Positions 26,101 through 33,611 of a stretch of DNA of 64,000 nucleotides are shown here, piece by piece (within the stretch, counting starts at the first letter, position 1; each line of letters starts with the position of its first letter). The notes under the pieces are model-generated. The model saw nothing but the letters and a program-made list of their open reading frames with translations, made no database searches and had not been told where the DNA came from. The DNA is from Ricordea florida (taxonomy: Eukaryota > Cnidaria > Anthozoa > Corallimorpharia > Ricordeidae). The stretch spans positions 45,468,146 through 45,532,145 of the forward strand of contig OX453272.1 in the NCBI GenBank assembly GCA_949710005.1, read 5' to 3'. Both the position numbers and the translations under genes were made by a program.

Positions 26101-26591
26101 AAAGTTAAACCCGACATATTATTTTGTCACAGTGTGAAAAGTGTATCTCGAATAATGTTACATATCTAGACTGGTGAATAAGAGGAAAATGTTGGAAAAA
26201 GAAAATCTGAGTTCTTCCAATAGGAATCGAATCTATGACCTTCAGATCACTGGTTCGGACGTTCTACCACTGACACGAAGCAGCATGAAGGCCATTAATA
26301 TAAATTGGTTCTTTGGGCAAACATCATGTGCATACTGCTACGATCTAAATGCCAGTGTGACGTATACACTGCTGAAACATTTAATACACTTCATAACTAG
26401 ACCTTATAACAAATACATGAAGCGATTACGCGATTACTTATTGTACAACATCATGCAATATCGGTATATTCACTCACTTCCATCAGTCACACGTACATAT
26501 TCATTTTCCGACAGGAGGCTTTCCATCCCAGACGAAGCAATTTACCTTTCTTTGGGGTTGGCAACACGAATCCCTGCAAAAATACAGACAT
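13942..26591 (-). CDS. TRPA1-like: Gene B: TRPA1-like cation channel, complete model
   Basis: Eleven exons on the minus strand (26591-26546, 25164-24795, 23817-23477, 22210-21940, 21332-21005, 19536-19334, 18729-18394, 17602-16777, 15908-15699, 14778-14603, 14167-13942) join in phase into 1111 codons, stop included. Residues 1 to about 630 hold roughly 14 ankyrin repeats. The linker keeps Cys666 (VLDQC). S1-S5 are near 731-755, 779-803, 811-832, 843-862 and 876-905; the pore motif MMLGEMDY is at about 924-931; S6 is about 952-977, then GLAVGDIDSIQ and an acidic coiled-coil tail. Length and order fit TRPA1 (about 1100 residues), a plasma-membrane calcium-permeable channel that assembles as a tetramer. 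The tiny first exon is tentative; without it an internal ATG at 25084 gives 1068 residues. Introns carry the repeats listed separately. Confidence 0.88.
14603..14778 (-). CDS. TRPA1-like: Gene B exon 10 (post-S6 segment)
   Basis: Acceptor GATAATTTGTAG, donor GGCACAAG|GTGTTA. Encodes VGLAVGDIDSIQRTATLRTL and on to KYPAWILRRAHKRSWE. GLAVGDI is the signature following S6 in TRPA channels. Confidence 0.9.
15030..15070. repeat. Short minisatellite in gene B intron 9
   Basis: GGAATTCAATGAAAT repeated about three times, within AT-rich intron 14779-15698, which otherwise shows only short meaningless frames. Confidence 0.6.
15699..15908 (-). CDS. TRPA1-like: Gene B exon 9 (pore and S6)
   Basis: Acceptor CTTTTGTTTAG, donor CTTCTG|GTGAGT, both phase 0. 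Encodes the pore helix and filter (IVKVFVMMLGEMDYSDML), a short extracellular loop and S6 (SYLVFLVFVLSVSIILMNLL). Confidence 0.92.
16301..16397 (+). repeat. Dispersed repeat shared with the 51.4-51.66 kb hammerhead locus
   Basis: 16301-16359 matches the minus strand of 51425-51483 with one difference in 59 bases. 16365-16397 matches the plus strand of 51619-51655 (CATTTCAAGCC, ATCCCACAAC). Here the two pieces are joined; there they lie in opposite orientation on either side of a hammerhead motif. It sits in gene B intron 8 (15909-16776). Confidence 0.7.
16777..17602 (-). CDS. TRPA1-like: Gene B exon 8 (linker and S1-S5)
   Basis: Acceptor TTGTATTCTTTAG, donor GAGGAG|GTAGGT in phase 0. Carries the linker (PPMEKLIEVMPDVAEIVLDQ, then Cys666) and five hydrophobic segments: FVSLFNFFVFSIFVVLFTVV, GVPFVIFTFLILELANEFFQ, SNLVDFVLYICVTIYIMPFV, ASGAIGLLLCYFSIVLSL, and LEVLLTFLKVISVFTVVLIG onward. 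Largest exon of the gene, 826 nt (850 in C). Confidence 0.92.
18394..18729 (-). CDS. TRPA1-like: Gene B exon 7 (last ankyrin exon)
   Basis: Acceptor TTTTTGTCTTAG, donor AAGAG|GTAGGC. Encodes RTPLHLAVKAGSLKTVKVLL, TALHIACMHNRLDVLKFLI and MTCLDMAIEWDSREVAATLV, the end of the ankyrin stack just before the pre-S1 linker. Confidence 0.9.
18776..19055. repeat. Diverged local duplication in gene B intron 6
   Basis: The order GTGTCATAT or GAGTCATAT, GAATG, CCATAA, AAGTT, CACGC, CAACC, TTTTATCAGC or TTTTACCAGC appears at 18776-18870 and again at 18956-19055. Two old copies of a segment of about 95 bp. Confidence 0.5.
19334..19536 (-). CDS. TRPA1-like: Gene B exon 6 (ankyrin)
   Basis: Acceptor GATTGTTTTCTGCAG before ATT-CTG-GAC, donor CACTC|GTAAGT. 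Encodes KIPLHIAAESGSLQCVVSLL and MTPLHLAALNKHS. 203 nt against 197 in gene C. Confidence 0.88.
20090..20292. repeat. (GA)n tract of about 200 bp in gene B intron 5
   Basis: GA dinucleotides with GAAA, GGGA and GACA interruptions. On the coding strand this is a 200-nt pyrimidine (CT) run inside intron 19537-21004. The apparent open frame through it is low complexity and not a gene. Confidence 0.95.
21005..21332 (-). CDS. TRPA1-like: Gene B exon 5 (ankyrin)
   Basis: Acceptor CATATTCCTTCCCAG, donor GCGAAG|GTAACA, phase 0 end. Encodes AAEVLLKNGADKEAKD, TPLLTAAVHGSKDMVDLLL and SALHLAVQNGQAEIVQLLI. 328 nt, the same as the matching exons of C and D. Confidence 0.9.
21940..22210 (-). CDS. TRPA1-like: Gene B exon 4 (ankyrin)
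   Basis: Acceptor CCTATTTACAACAG, donor CTGCATAA|GTAATA. Encodes TALHYSSQKGYTRVMELLL and SPLQLAVMNGHCEVARLLI. Direct homologue of gene A exon 3. Confidence 0.88.
23477..23817 (-). CDS. TRPA1-like: Gene B exon 3 (ankyrin)
   Basis: Acceptor ACAATTTTTAG before G-TTT-TTC, donor TCCAAAG|GTAACA. Encodes TPLHFAARQGAKQITSLLL, MTPFHMACQNGNRSICEMLL and SLHFAASYGNEEVCELLI. 341 nt, identical in length to gene A exon 2. A second acceptor (GCGCAG at 23803) would break the frame and was set aside. Confidence 0.88.
24559..24574. repeat. Poly(C) run in gene B intron 2-3 region
   Basis: Sixteen consecutive C residues in the intron between 23818 and 24794. Confidence 0.9.
24795..25164 (-). CDS. TRPA1-like: Gene B exon 2 (first ankyrin exon)
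   Basis: The acceptor is CAAGTTATTTTTTCCAG before AG-TCT-GAA. The frame is open from there through ATG 25084 to donor GTCAG|GTATGT. It encodes MTMLHHAARCNMAAVVKNLL and FTALHIAVR. It corresponds to the 3' part of exon 1 of C and D, with the same closing AG phase. Confidence 0.8.
25250..25540. mobile_element. Palindromic Penelope-derived element with 15-bp target duplication
   Basis: A 291-bp insertion flanked on both sides by TTTACTTCATTTGAA (25235-25249 and 25541-25555, identical). Its ends are inverted copies of one sequence (AAATTGGGATAATCAAACA near the left end, its complement before CAATTTCTTG at the right). The inner part holds a hammerhead-like block on the minus strand at 25376-25409 (CTGACGA, GGGC-TAAC-GCTC, GAAACGTC). 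The same end sequence bounds the Penelope-like pair at 51941-53567. No protein is encoded; it is a non-autonomous derivative inserted in gene B's first long intron (25165-26545). Confidence 0.8.
26186..26290 (-). mobile_element. tRNA-derived SINE remnant
   Basis: Minus strand shows a decayed A box (CAGTGGTAGAAC), GTGATCTGAAGGTC, a B box (GATTCGATTCC) and then GAACTCAGATTTTC, a SINE body not found in tRNAs. It lies in gene B's 5' intron. Confidence 0.6.
26546..26591 (-). CDS. TRPA1-like: Gene B tentative exon 1 (46 nt)
   Basis: From ATG 26591 the frame reads MSVFLQGFVLPTPKK and reaches a donor AAAG|GTAAAT. The leftover G joins AG-TCT of the next exon without a frame break. A good acceptor (TGTATTTTTGCAG) inside this stretch would alternatively make it a 28-nt internal exon, 26573-26546. 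Phase fit is seen; the start itself is inferred. Confidence 0.35.
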
Positions 26592-28763
26592 TAGACTCTT
26601 TAAACTGTTTATTTCTATAAACACGAGTTGACATTTCTTCCGAGAACAGCGTTCTGATATTTACGTATAACGCATTGTGAACTCATAGATTTACCTCATT
26701 ATGCAAGATAATATCACCTTCGGATTAAGCAGTTGCAAACACTGTTGTTTTGTTTTTAAAGGACGAAACAGTACAACTAAAGCATAAACAATAAAGTCCG
26801 GGGTTATAGGGAAATCTTACATCGACACAACCTATAAAATCAGGTTAAGCATAAAAACACGAACAGTCAATTAATCAATTACTACCAAACAGCACGAGCG
26901 ACTGAGCGAATTCCGAGACCGTGACGGTTGTATAATTAACTAGGCAGGATTGTTATATCAAATAAAGTTGCCTTGGAGAAGAAGCCAACAGTCTACGACG
27001 AGCTTATTTTAGTTTATTGCTTGAGACGGACGACGCCGCTATTTGTCGTCGTTAAAATCAATATATACCAGTAGAAAACCTCTCAAGTTATTACCATTCT
27101 TACCTTACTAAGCTTCACGAGACCTGCTGTCGATTGCAGTCTTCTTCTTCGGCAATAACTTATTTTAGAGCGAAGCGAAAGCAATTACAAATGGTTGTGT
27201 GATACTGCTAGATGGGAACATTCATTTCTTGTGTGACTTAAGGTAATTGTTGCTAGGAGACAGTCAAGAAATCAATTCATTATTCATGCTGAGTTCAACA
27301 CATTCTCTTCAAGCATAACGAAATGCAAATGAAATAAGAGTAGGTATTTTTTAGTATCGAATACGTCACGAATATGTTTCAACAGCCAAGCATTTAGATT
27401 TTAATCGCATCTGCAGCACTGAAAAAAGATTATGCCAATATACTCTAACTGAAGTGATTCTTCCACTTTTGAAGTTGTTTTTCGTACAGAACTGTAGACC
27501 ATAGAGTTCTAACTGACAGCATTTGAGGTTCCCCTCAACCAGCCCAGTTAGCGTCTACGACCACATGTAGTTTAATCTAGATTTCTCTTGTGTTTTTATT
27601 CGTAATTTTGTACACCTGTATTCGACTCTGGCTCTGATTAAGTGACTCTACAAAAAGCCTATATTGACGCGACACAATTTTCATATTACGAAAACAACTT
27701 TTCCTGACTGATTGGTGGATGTTTTGATTTCAAGCAACAGCCCCTAGAGGTACATCGAATTAAAATATAAGGAAGTATTGCTTCAAGATATCGACAACGT
27801 CTCTGTTTCCTGTGGTGCAATATATTTGGATCTAATCTATATCATGTCTAATTTCTATTACGCGATGTTTTGACCGCAATCGAACCGCCAATACGTCGAT
27901 ATTACAGTTCATATCGTCAGATGAACCGGATATCGCTTCAAACTTCATACTCGCATCGAGCATGCAAATTGCTTATGGTCTATCCTTACACATGTGTTTC
28001 TAAAGTTCCATATATACTTACAGGGCAAGCGCTTTCATGTTCACATAAAACAAGTAACTCTAGATCTATTCAGAAATGCACATATGCGCTTCACTTCAGT
28101 TCAAACGGCTCTCCTGAACAGTCAAGGGCGCAAACGTTCCTCCCAGGGGGACCGGTGTCCTAAGAGATTTGAATTATTTAAATCCGGACTTGTACTCCGC
28201 GGTGCATGATTCCCTATGAGGGTGTTACTTTTCCCATTGTGGCTCTAAGATGAAAACAGGGGCGGGGGCGGGGGGGGGGGGAGGGGGGCTGGACGGGAGT
28301 TCCCAACTCTCAACCGTATTCCTATAGATGCGCTCGAGGTCTGCCAGAAAAGCGCCCTTCGATCGAGGTTGGCACCGTAGCATGGCTTCTGAGATTTCAT
28401 ATCAATCCATACCTTATTATTTATGCTGTAGCCGTAGTGTTTTAATGCCCAAAAACAAGAAATGTACTTCGCAACTGCATTAACTGCGCTCGACAATTCT
28501 GCTACAGCATGCATAATGAAGACAAGTAAGTGGTGATACGGAAATCTAGCCTTTATGACATCACTCATGACACGTGTTACTCACAGACCTTATCAACTCA
28601 TTTTAATTAATTTTCCTAACGCTTCCTTTTGAAAATCCGTTGTACTTATTTTCTGTTGAGTCTTATCTTATATTCTTTGAGACGAAAACAATATGAAGGC
28701 GTTTTGCTATGCAAGGGTCTGGTATGGTCTCTTTCTTAAGCTTTTAAAAATAACATTTTTTCT
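26592..28763. other. 5' flank of gene B
   Basis: No exon could be supported. Contains a G-rich run at 28257-28295 and a copy of the old repeat at 28445-28555. The gene B promoter should lie here or in the adjoining sequence. No TATA box or other core element is convincing. Confidence 0.5.
28257..28295 (+). other. G-rich run, possible G-quadruplex
   Basis: Four or more G-runs of at least three (GGGG, GGGGG, an 11-G run, GGGGGG) within 39 bases upstream of gene B. The pattern satisfies the usual quadruplex rule; folding is not shown. Confidence 0.5.
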
Positions 28764-29025
28764 GTAATGACGTTAATTGATCATCGCAGTTATGTACACA
28801 ACTTAAGCAGCTGTGAAATTTAAGCCTGAAAAAAAAAAACTCAGGCCTGAACGGGATTCGAACCCATGACCTCTGCGAATCCCGTTCAGGCCTGATTTTT
28901 TTTTTTTCAGGCTTAAATTTCACAGCTGCTTAAGTTGTACATAACTGCGATGATCAATTAACGTCATTACATATTACTCCGCAGTTCAAATATATGGTCT
29001 TTCATATATTCATTTGCATCAATAT
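28764..29025. mobile_element. Second head-to-head SINE palindrome
   Basis: The same SINE as at 3131, in two inverted copies meeting at AGGCCTGAACGGGATTCG / CGAATCCCGTTCAGGCCT, a perfect 18-bp complement around a loop of 15 bases. Outer arms (GTAATGACGTTAATTGATC and its complement) end at 28764 and 28970. The SINE 3' body continues to about 29025. Confidence 0.85.
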
Positions 29026-29083
29026 TTTTTCTACCATGAGTCGTTTCACTGTCTTTGCTTGATATCAGAATTTATAATTTTCT

Positions 29084-32000
29084 GTGAATGAATGAATGAA
29101 TAAAGGACTTTATTAAAGTGTCAATAGTATTTAGCTTGAAAAAACTAATTGGGGACACTATCTACACATTAAAATATACTTTAGCTACATAAAGTTAAAA
29201 TTATTTAAACTTTAAAAAACTTTCAGAATATCAAATATAAATAGAATATAAAAAATTAATTACGAATTAAGAAATTAAGGCGGCCTAGCAACATATGTCA
29301 CAGTTTCTACAATTATCTATCAAGAGTGATAGGTCTTTGCTCTTAATACTGTTTTTAAAACTTTTAAAATTAGGATTCTCTCTGTCACTTTGTTCTAATT
29401 TGTTCCAAAGATGGGGCCCAAAATATCGTAAAGAATGTTTTCCATAGCGTACTGTGCGAAAACGTGGAATATTAAAATCAGCGTTCCTCAGATTATATCG
29501 TTTCGGGGCAGTATTAAATATCTCTGTTATATAAGTGGGCACAAGTCCGTTTTTTACTTTATACATGAAAATGGCGATGTTTTGTAACCGTTGTTGGTAC
29601 AGACTTGGTAGACCTGCTCTTGTTAGTAGCTCGCTGTAGGTCTCCGATTTGGATTTAAAGACTGCCCTGAGTGCCCGCTCTTGAATTCTTTCCATTTTCT
29701 TCTTATCGGATGATTTGCAAAAGTGCCATACAATATCACAATATGTAAGGTGGGGCAAAATATTAGACTTGTACAGCTGTAACTTTGCAGACCATGGAAT
29801 TAAATTGCGTAGTCTCAGTAAGACCCCAACCTTACAGCTCGTTTTCTTGCAAATATCACTGATATGTTCACTGAATGTCAGTTTGTTGTCGATGGTTACG
29901 CCAAGAATTTTGAGATAATCAGATGATTTGACTTCATGTCCATTGAATTTCATTGTCAATTCATACCCAGGGCTTTTCTTGGAAGGTTGTGGATCAATAG
30001 TAAAGATCTGGTATTTCTGAGGGTTGGCTTGCAGTAGGTTCTCCTTGTACCATTGTGACACTGCCTCTGTTTGTCTCCTGAGAGTTTGGGTGCTCTTCAC
30101 TATATCATTATCACTGGTGTATATTTGATGGTCATCAGCATACATAAATAGATTAGCAGACTGCCTGTGTAGTGAGAGATCATTTTGGAACAAGTTCCAG
30201 AGTAGAGGCCCGAAGGAGGAGCCTTGTGGACACCCCCTTTTTTGTTCTTTCCATGCGCTGTGTGCTTCCTGTAGTTTGACTCTGTTTCTTCTACGCTCAA
30301 GAAAGGATCGCATGAGATTCTGTGATGCTTCAGAGAAGCCATATGCTCTAAGTTTTTGAATCATTAGTGCAGGGTGCAGCAAATCAAAAGCTTTGCTCAT
30401 ATCCGTGGATAGAGCAGTCACGTACTCTTTATTGTCGGCAGCCATTTTCCAGTCCTCTGTTAGCCTTATTAATGTAGTTTCACAGCTATGTGTTTTTCTG
30501 TAGGCGGACATTTTCTGGTATAGATGTGGATCCATGGTTTTCGTGATTTGCTTGGAAAGTAGTGATTCGAATACTTTATCAACAGAGTTCAGTACTGTTA
30601 TAGGACGGTAATTTCCCCGGTCAGTTTTATCTCCTTTCTTAAAAACAGGGGTCCATTCCCCCATTTTCCACGTGTTTGGCCAATTTCCCTTTCTAATAAC
30701 GGTGTTGTAGAGCCTTGTTAAGGACGGTGCTAGACCTTTGGCAGTTAGTTTTAGAATTTTCGGAGAGATTCCATCCCACCCTGTGGCTTTGTTTGATTTA
30801 AGCATTTTCAATTCATTTTCCACTTCGCTAGAGCCAATTTCGTTAAATCCAAATTGAAGGCCTTGATAAGCTTGCCGAATGCTCTCGACACTCGGATGTT
30901 TTTGAAAGTCTTTCTCGACTAAATTCGTTACCTGTGCACCACCAATGGTATTTGCAACAGTTGAAAAGTAGTCTCCAAGCTCGTCTGCCACTACTTTCTG
31001 GTTTGTTACAATTCGCTCGTTAATCCTGACGGAAATTGTTGTCTCCTCTTTACTTTTATCACTTAAGAATGGTTTGAAGGTTTTGTAGAAATCCCTTGGT
31101 CTCTTCCCCAGTTCATCCGATTTTTGGGCCCAGTAGGCTTTAATAGCACGTCTCCTCTCTTTAGTGGCCAAGTTTCTCCATTTCTTTTTTAACTCCCAGT
31201 TTTCTAGAGTTCGGTTTTGGGCAAACAATTGTGCATATTTCCTTTTGTTCCTAATTGCCATTTTCCATTCTTCCGTCATAAATGGTACATCTTTCTGTCT
31301 AACTCTCATCTTCTTTTTCGGCATATGTTTATCCAGTACACTTTCAAAAATGGTTTTCCATGCGCCATATTGGTCCTCGATGGCATCGAATGTTTCTCCA
31401 ACAATCCAGGGAGCACTTGCCAAGTCCTCATTAAGCTGATCCATATCCACATTTTTTAGGCTTCTGAATGTGATCGTCTTTCGTCTATGCTGTAATGCAG
31501 ATTGCTTTAAAATACCATAAATGAGATGGTGATCACTTATCTCTGGGTTAAAAGAGCCTCCCGTCCTGAAAAGGTTGGGCTTGTTGGTTAAAATAACGTC
31601 CAGCAATGTCTCTGATGTCGGCGTAATCCTCGTCGGCTTGGTAATTAAACATTGCATTCCATGCACTTCTTCTAGGTCGGCAAGTATTTTCCCTTCTCTG
31701 CTTTCTGGTTTTAGCCTGTCCAGGTTCAGATCACCTGTAATAATAAATATCTGTTTCTTGAGGGAAACCCACATGCAAACGTTATTCAGTTCCTCCTCTA
31801 CACGTTCTAAAGAATTTGGGTCTGGTTGGTGATCCGACTGCTTTGGTGGTCGGTATATCCCAAGGAAAATGATTTCGTTGTTGCCAAGTCTAGCTTCTAC
31901 TGCAAGAATCTCGAGTGTTTTGTATTTCTTCGTTACTTTTAGCTCCTTCGAGGGTAGGCTAGAATCAAAGTAGGCTATTATCCCACCGCCTCCTTTCTTT

Positions 32001-32890
32001 CTGTCTTTTCGATACATGTTGTAACCCGTTAAGGTGAACTGGCTGTTCGGGTAGGATTTGTCGATCTTTGTCTCTGAGAGAAAAATAATTTGCGACTTCA
32101 TCTTATCATTCAGGAGTTTCAGTTCTTCCAATTTATTTTGAAGGCTGTTGATGTTCAGATGGAACATTAGGATCCGATTGGAATGTTCCTGCCTTTCTTG
32201 AAAGAGCAGATCAAATTCCTGTTGGCCGCAGTTGTTAATTGCCACATTCTCCTGGGAGTGAAATAGTGTGTTATTCATCTTATTTGCATTAGGTTGTAGA
32301 AGAAGCTGATTTGTATAGTTTCCTTCGGTAGTTATTATTTCTTCATCCTCAAGGAAAAATGAATCCCCCAATCTCGGTAGAGAACATAGCGGACATGTCC
32401 ATTCGATTGCTGGCCGTTCAAGAAAATATTTAAAAGTCGATGTTGACATGTTGAGGCATTTTGCATGAATCCATAGGCCACATTCAGAGCATAACATCGC
32501 ATTCTGATTATTTCGAACGCTCTTCTCACATTCTTTACATGGAAACTTTATCGGGCCTGGATTAAGATGAATATCTCCACAACGTTGTAGTCGTTGGATG
32601 TTAAACCAGCTCCGCTCATCAGTTGAGTGGTGCACTCGACAAAGAAGAAATCGTTTTCCACGGCAACGTGGTCTTTGTCTCTGTGTACTTTCAGCTTGGA
32701 GTCCAAATTTCGTCTGATAACTGGTTACATTTGTCATTTCTCGATGCTTCCAGGTTTCCAGTGCGTTTCTTGGGGAGTAGATTTCGGTAACAGTAAAAAA
32801 CGCGATACATAGAGCCAACAAAGTCACAGAGTAGCGGGAGCTTGTCGCAGCGTGACCAACCGCCGCCATCTTTTTGTACTTTTACACTGT
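29084..32890 (-). mobile_element. Full-length-looking LINE (non-LTR retrotransposon)
   Basis: Holds one uninterrupted coding region (29285-32869), a 3' untranslated part of about 200 bp, and a (TTCA)n tail at its 3' end (minus strand; seen as TGAATGAATGAATGAATAAA at 29084-29103). Tails of short tandem units are usual in CR1/L2-type LINEs. The intact frame suggests recent activity. It fills most of the gap between genes B and C. No target-site duplication was recognised. Confidence 0.85.
29285..32869 (-). CDS. LINE polyprotein: 2A-like, PHD finger, endonuclease, reverse transcriptase
   Basis: 1194 codons from ATG 32869, no stop or frameshift. In order: a hydrophobic stretch near residues 14-30 (YSVTLLALCIAFFTV); a 2A-like motif GDIHLNPGP ending at residue 106; a PHD-type finger at 111-162 (CKEC...CSEC...CPLC); an EEP endonuclease at about 233-455 (HLNINSLQNK, SETKID, GIYRPPK, GDLNLD, SDHHLI); and a reverse transcriptase at about 650-960 with SAYRKTHSCETTL, CPQGSSFGPLLW and the catalytic YADD at 910-913. 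The C terminus has the RYFGPHLWNKL block common to LINE ends. It makes DNA copies of its own RNA at a nick cut by the endonuclease. Best placed in the CR1/L2-like group by layout; a tree would be needed to name the clade. Confidence 0.9.
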   Translation of the reverse strand: MAAVGHAATSSRYSVTLLALCIAFFTVTEIYSPRNALETWKHREMTNVTSYQTKFGLQAESTQRQRPRCRGKRFLLCRVHHSTDERSWFNIQRLQRCGDIHLNPGPIKFPCKECEKSVRNNQNAMLCSECGLWIHAKCLNMSTSTFKYFLERPAIEWTCPLCSLPRLGDSFFLEDEEIITTEGNYTNQLLLQPNANKMNNTLFHSQENVAINNCGQQEFDLLFQERQEHSNRILMFHLNINSLQNKLEELKLLNDKMKSQIIFLSETKIDKSYPNSQFTLTGYNMYRKDRKKGGGGIIAYFDSSLPSKELKVTKKYKTLEILAVEARLGNNEIIFLGIYRPPKQSDHQPDPNSLERVEEELNNVCMWVSLKKQIFIITGDLNLDRLKPESREGKILADLEEVHGMQCLITKPTRITPTSETLLDVILTNKPNLFRTGGSFNPEISDHHLIYGILKQSALQHRRKTITFRSLKNVDMDQLNEDLASAPWIVGETFDAIEDQYGAWKTIFESVLDKHMPKKKMRVRQKDVPFMTEEWKMAIRNKRKYAQLFAQNRTLENWELKKKWRNLATKERRRAIKAYWAQKSDELGKRPRDFYKTFKPFLSDKSKEETTISVRINERIVTNQKVVADELGDYFSTVANTIGGAQVTNLVEKDFQKHPSVESIRQAYQGLQFGFNEIGSSEVENELKMLKSNKATGWDGISPKILKLTAKGLAPSLTRLYNTVIRKGNWPNTWKMGEWTPVFKKGDKTDRGNYRPITVLNSVDKVFESLLSKQITKTMDPHLYQKMSAYRKTHSCETTLIRLTEDWKMAADNKEYVTALSTDMSKAFDLLHPALMIQKLRAYGFSEASQNLMRSFLERRRNRVKLQEAHSAWKEQKRGCPQGSSFGPLLWNLFQNDLSLHRQSANLFMYADDHQIYTSDNDIVKSTQTLRRQTEAVSQWYKENLLQANPQKYQIFTIDPQPSKKSPGYELTMKFNGHEVKSSDYLKILGVTIDNKLTFSEHISDICKKTSCKVGVLLRLRNLIPWSAKLQLYKSNILPHLTYCDIVWHFCKSSDKKKMERIQERALRAVFKSKSETYSELLTRAGLPSLYQQRLQNIAIFMYKVKNGLVPTYITEIFNTAPKRYNLRNADFNIPRFRTVRYGKHSLRYFGPHLWNKLEQSDRENPNFKSFKNSIKSKDLSLLIDNCRNCDICC

Positions 32891-33282
32891 GTTTATTCAC
32901 TCCGTAGATCTTAGTTATCTTAGTAATTCTTACGTGTGCGTACGTTCATATATGGTATGTTCAACAGTAACTCATTACCCAGTTTGTTCAGTTTTGAAAT
33001 TGCAACATGAACATTGGACAGACTGTACTGAGCCGAAGGTATCGGTAATTGACGCATGTGCTGTTTAGAAGATATCGATTATCACTTCCTAACACAGCGG
33101 CGAATCAGTGACGTCTGGTTTTATCAATGAGCTTCTATACGCATAAATCAACAGATGTTGGAAGAAACGGCTTTTCGAGCGATTTAAGGTTTCGATTACC
33201 GTTTCCCATAGATTGAACTGTGAAAAGTTCTCCGTTGTGATTCAGATCATAACGTTTCTAGCTTCAGCACACAGCAAGTCCA
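32891..33282. other. 5' flank of gene C
   Basis: About 390 bp between the LINE 5' end and ATG 33283. No other gene seen. It must contain the proximal promoter of gene C unless the LINE interrupted it, but no core motif stands out. Confidence 0.5.
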
Positions 33283-33611
33283 ATGAACGGAAACGTCGCT
33301 CGTTCGCCGTTAACCACAGTTTCTGAAGAAAGCATTGAACTGCAGGGCGTCCGTTTTAAGTTGGAAGCACTTCCTCGCAAACCGAACAGCTTGTTTGAAT
33401 CTGCAGCTAGCGGCCGCTGTGATGACATACAAACTTATATCTCTCAGAGGAAGGTAAAAAGCCTGGATACGTTGGACCAAAATGGAATTAGCGCTCTCCA
33501 CCATGCCGCGAGGTTTAATCAAGTCAATGTTATTGATTTACTGGTCAGTGCTGGTGCGAACATCGATGTCCAAAGCAAAGATGGTTTTTCTCCACTTCAT
33601 TTGGCTTCCAG
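33283..33611 (+). CDS. TRPA1-like: Gene C exon 1
   Basis: First ATG of an open frame (MNGNVARSPLTTVSEESIEL), donor TCCAG|GTGAGC. Encodes ISALHHAARFNQVNVIDLLV and FSPLHLASR. The intron that follows (33612-36197) carries a fold-back element and diverged repeats. Confidence 0.88.

Noticed and set aside
26174..26620. 148-codon plus-strand open frame
   Set aside because: It runs across a minus-strand SINE and the tentative gene B exon in antisense, has no recognisable domain, and shows no supporting splice context.
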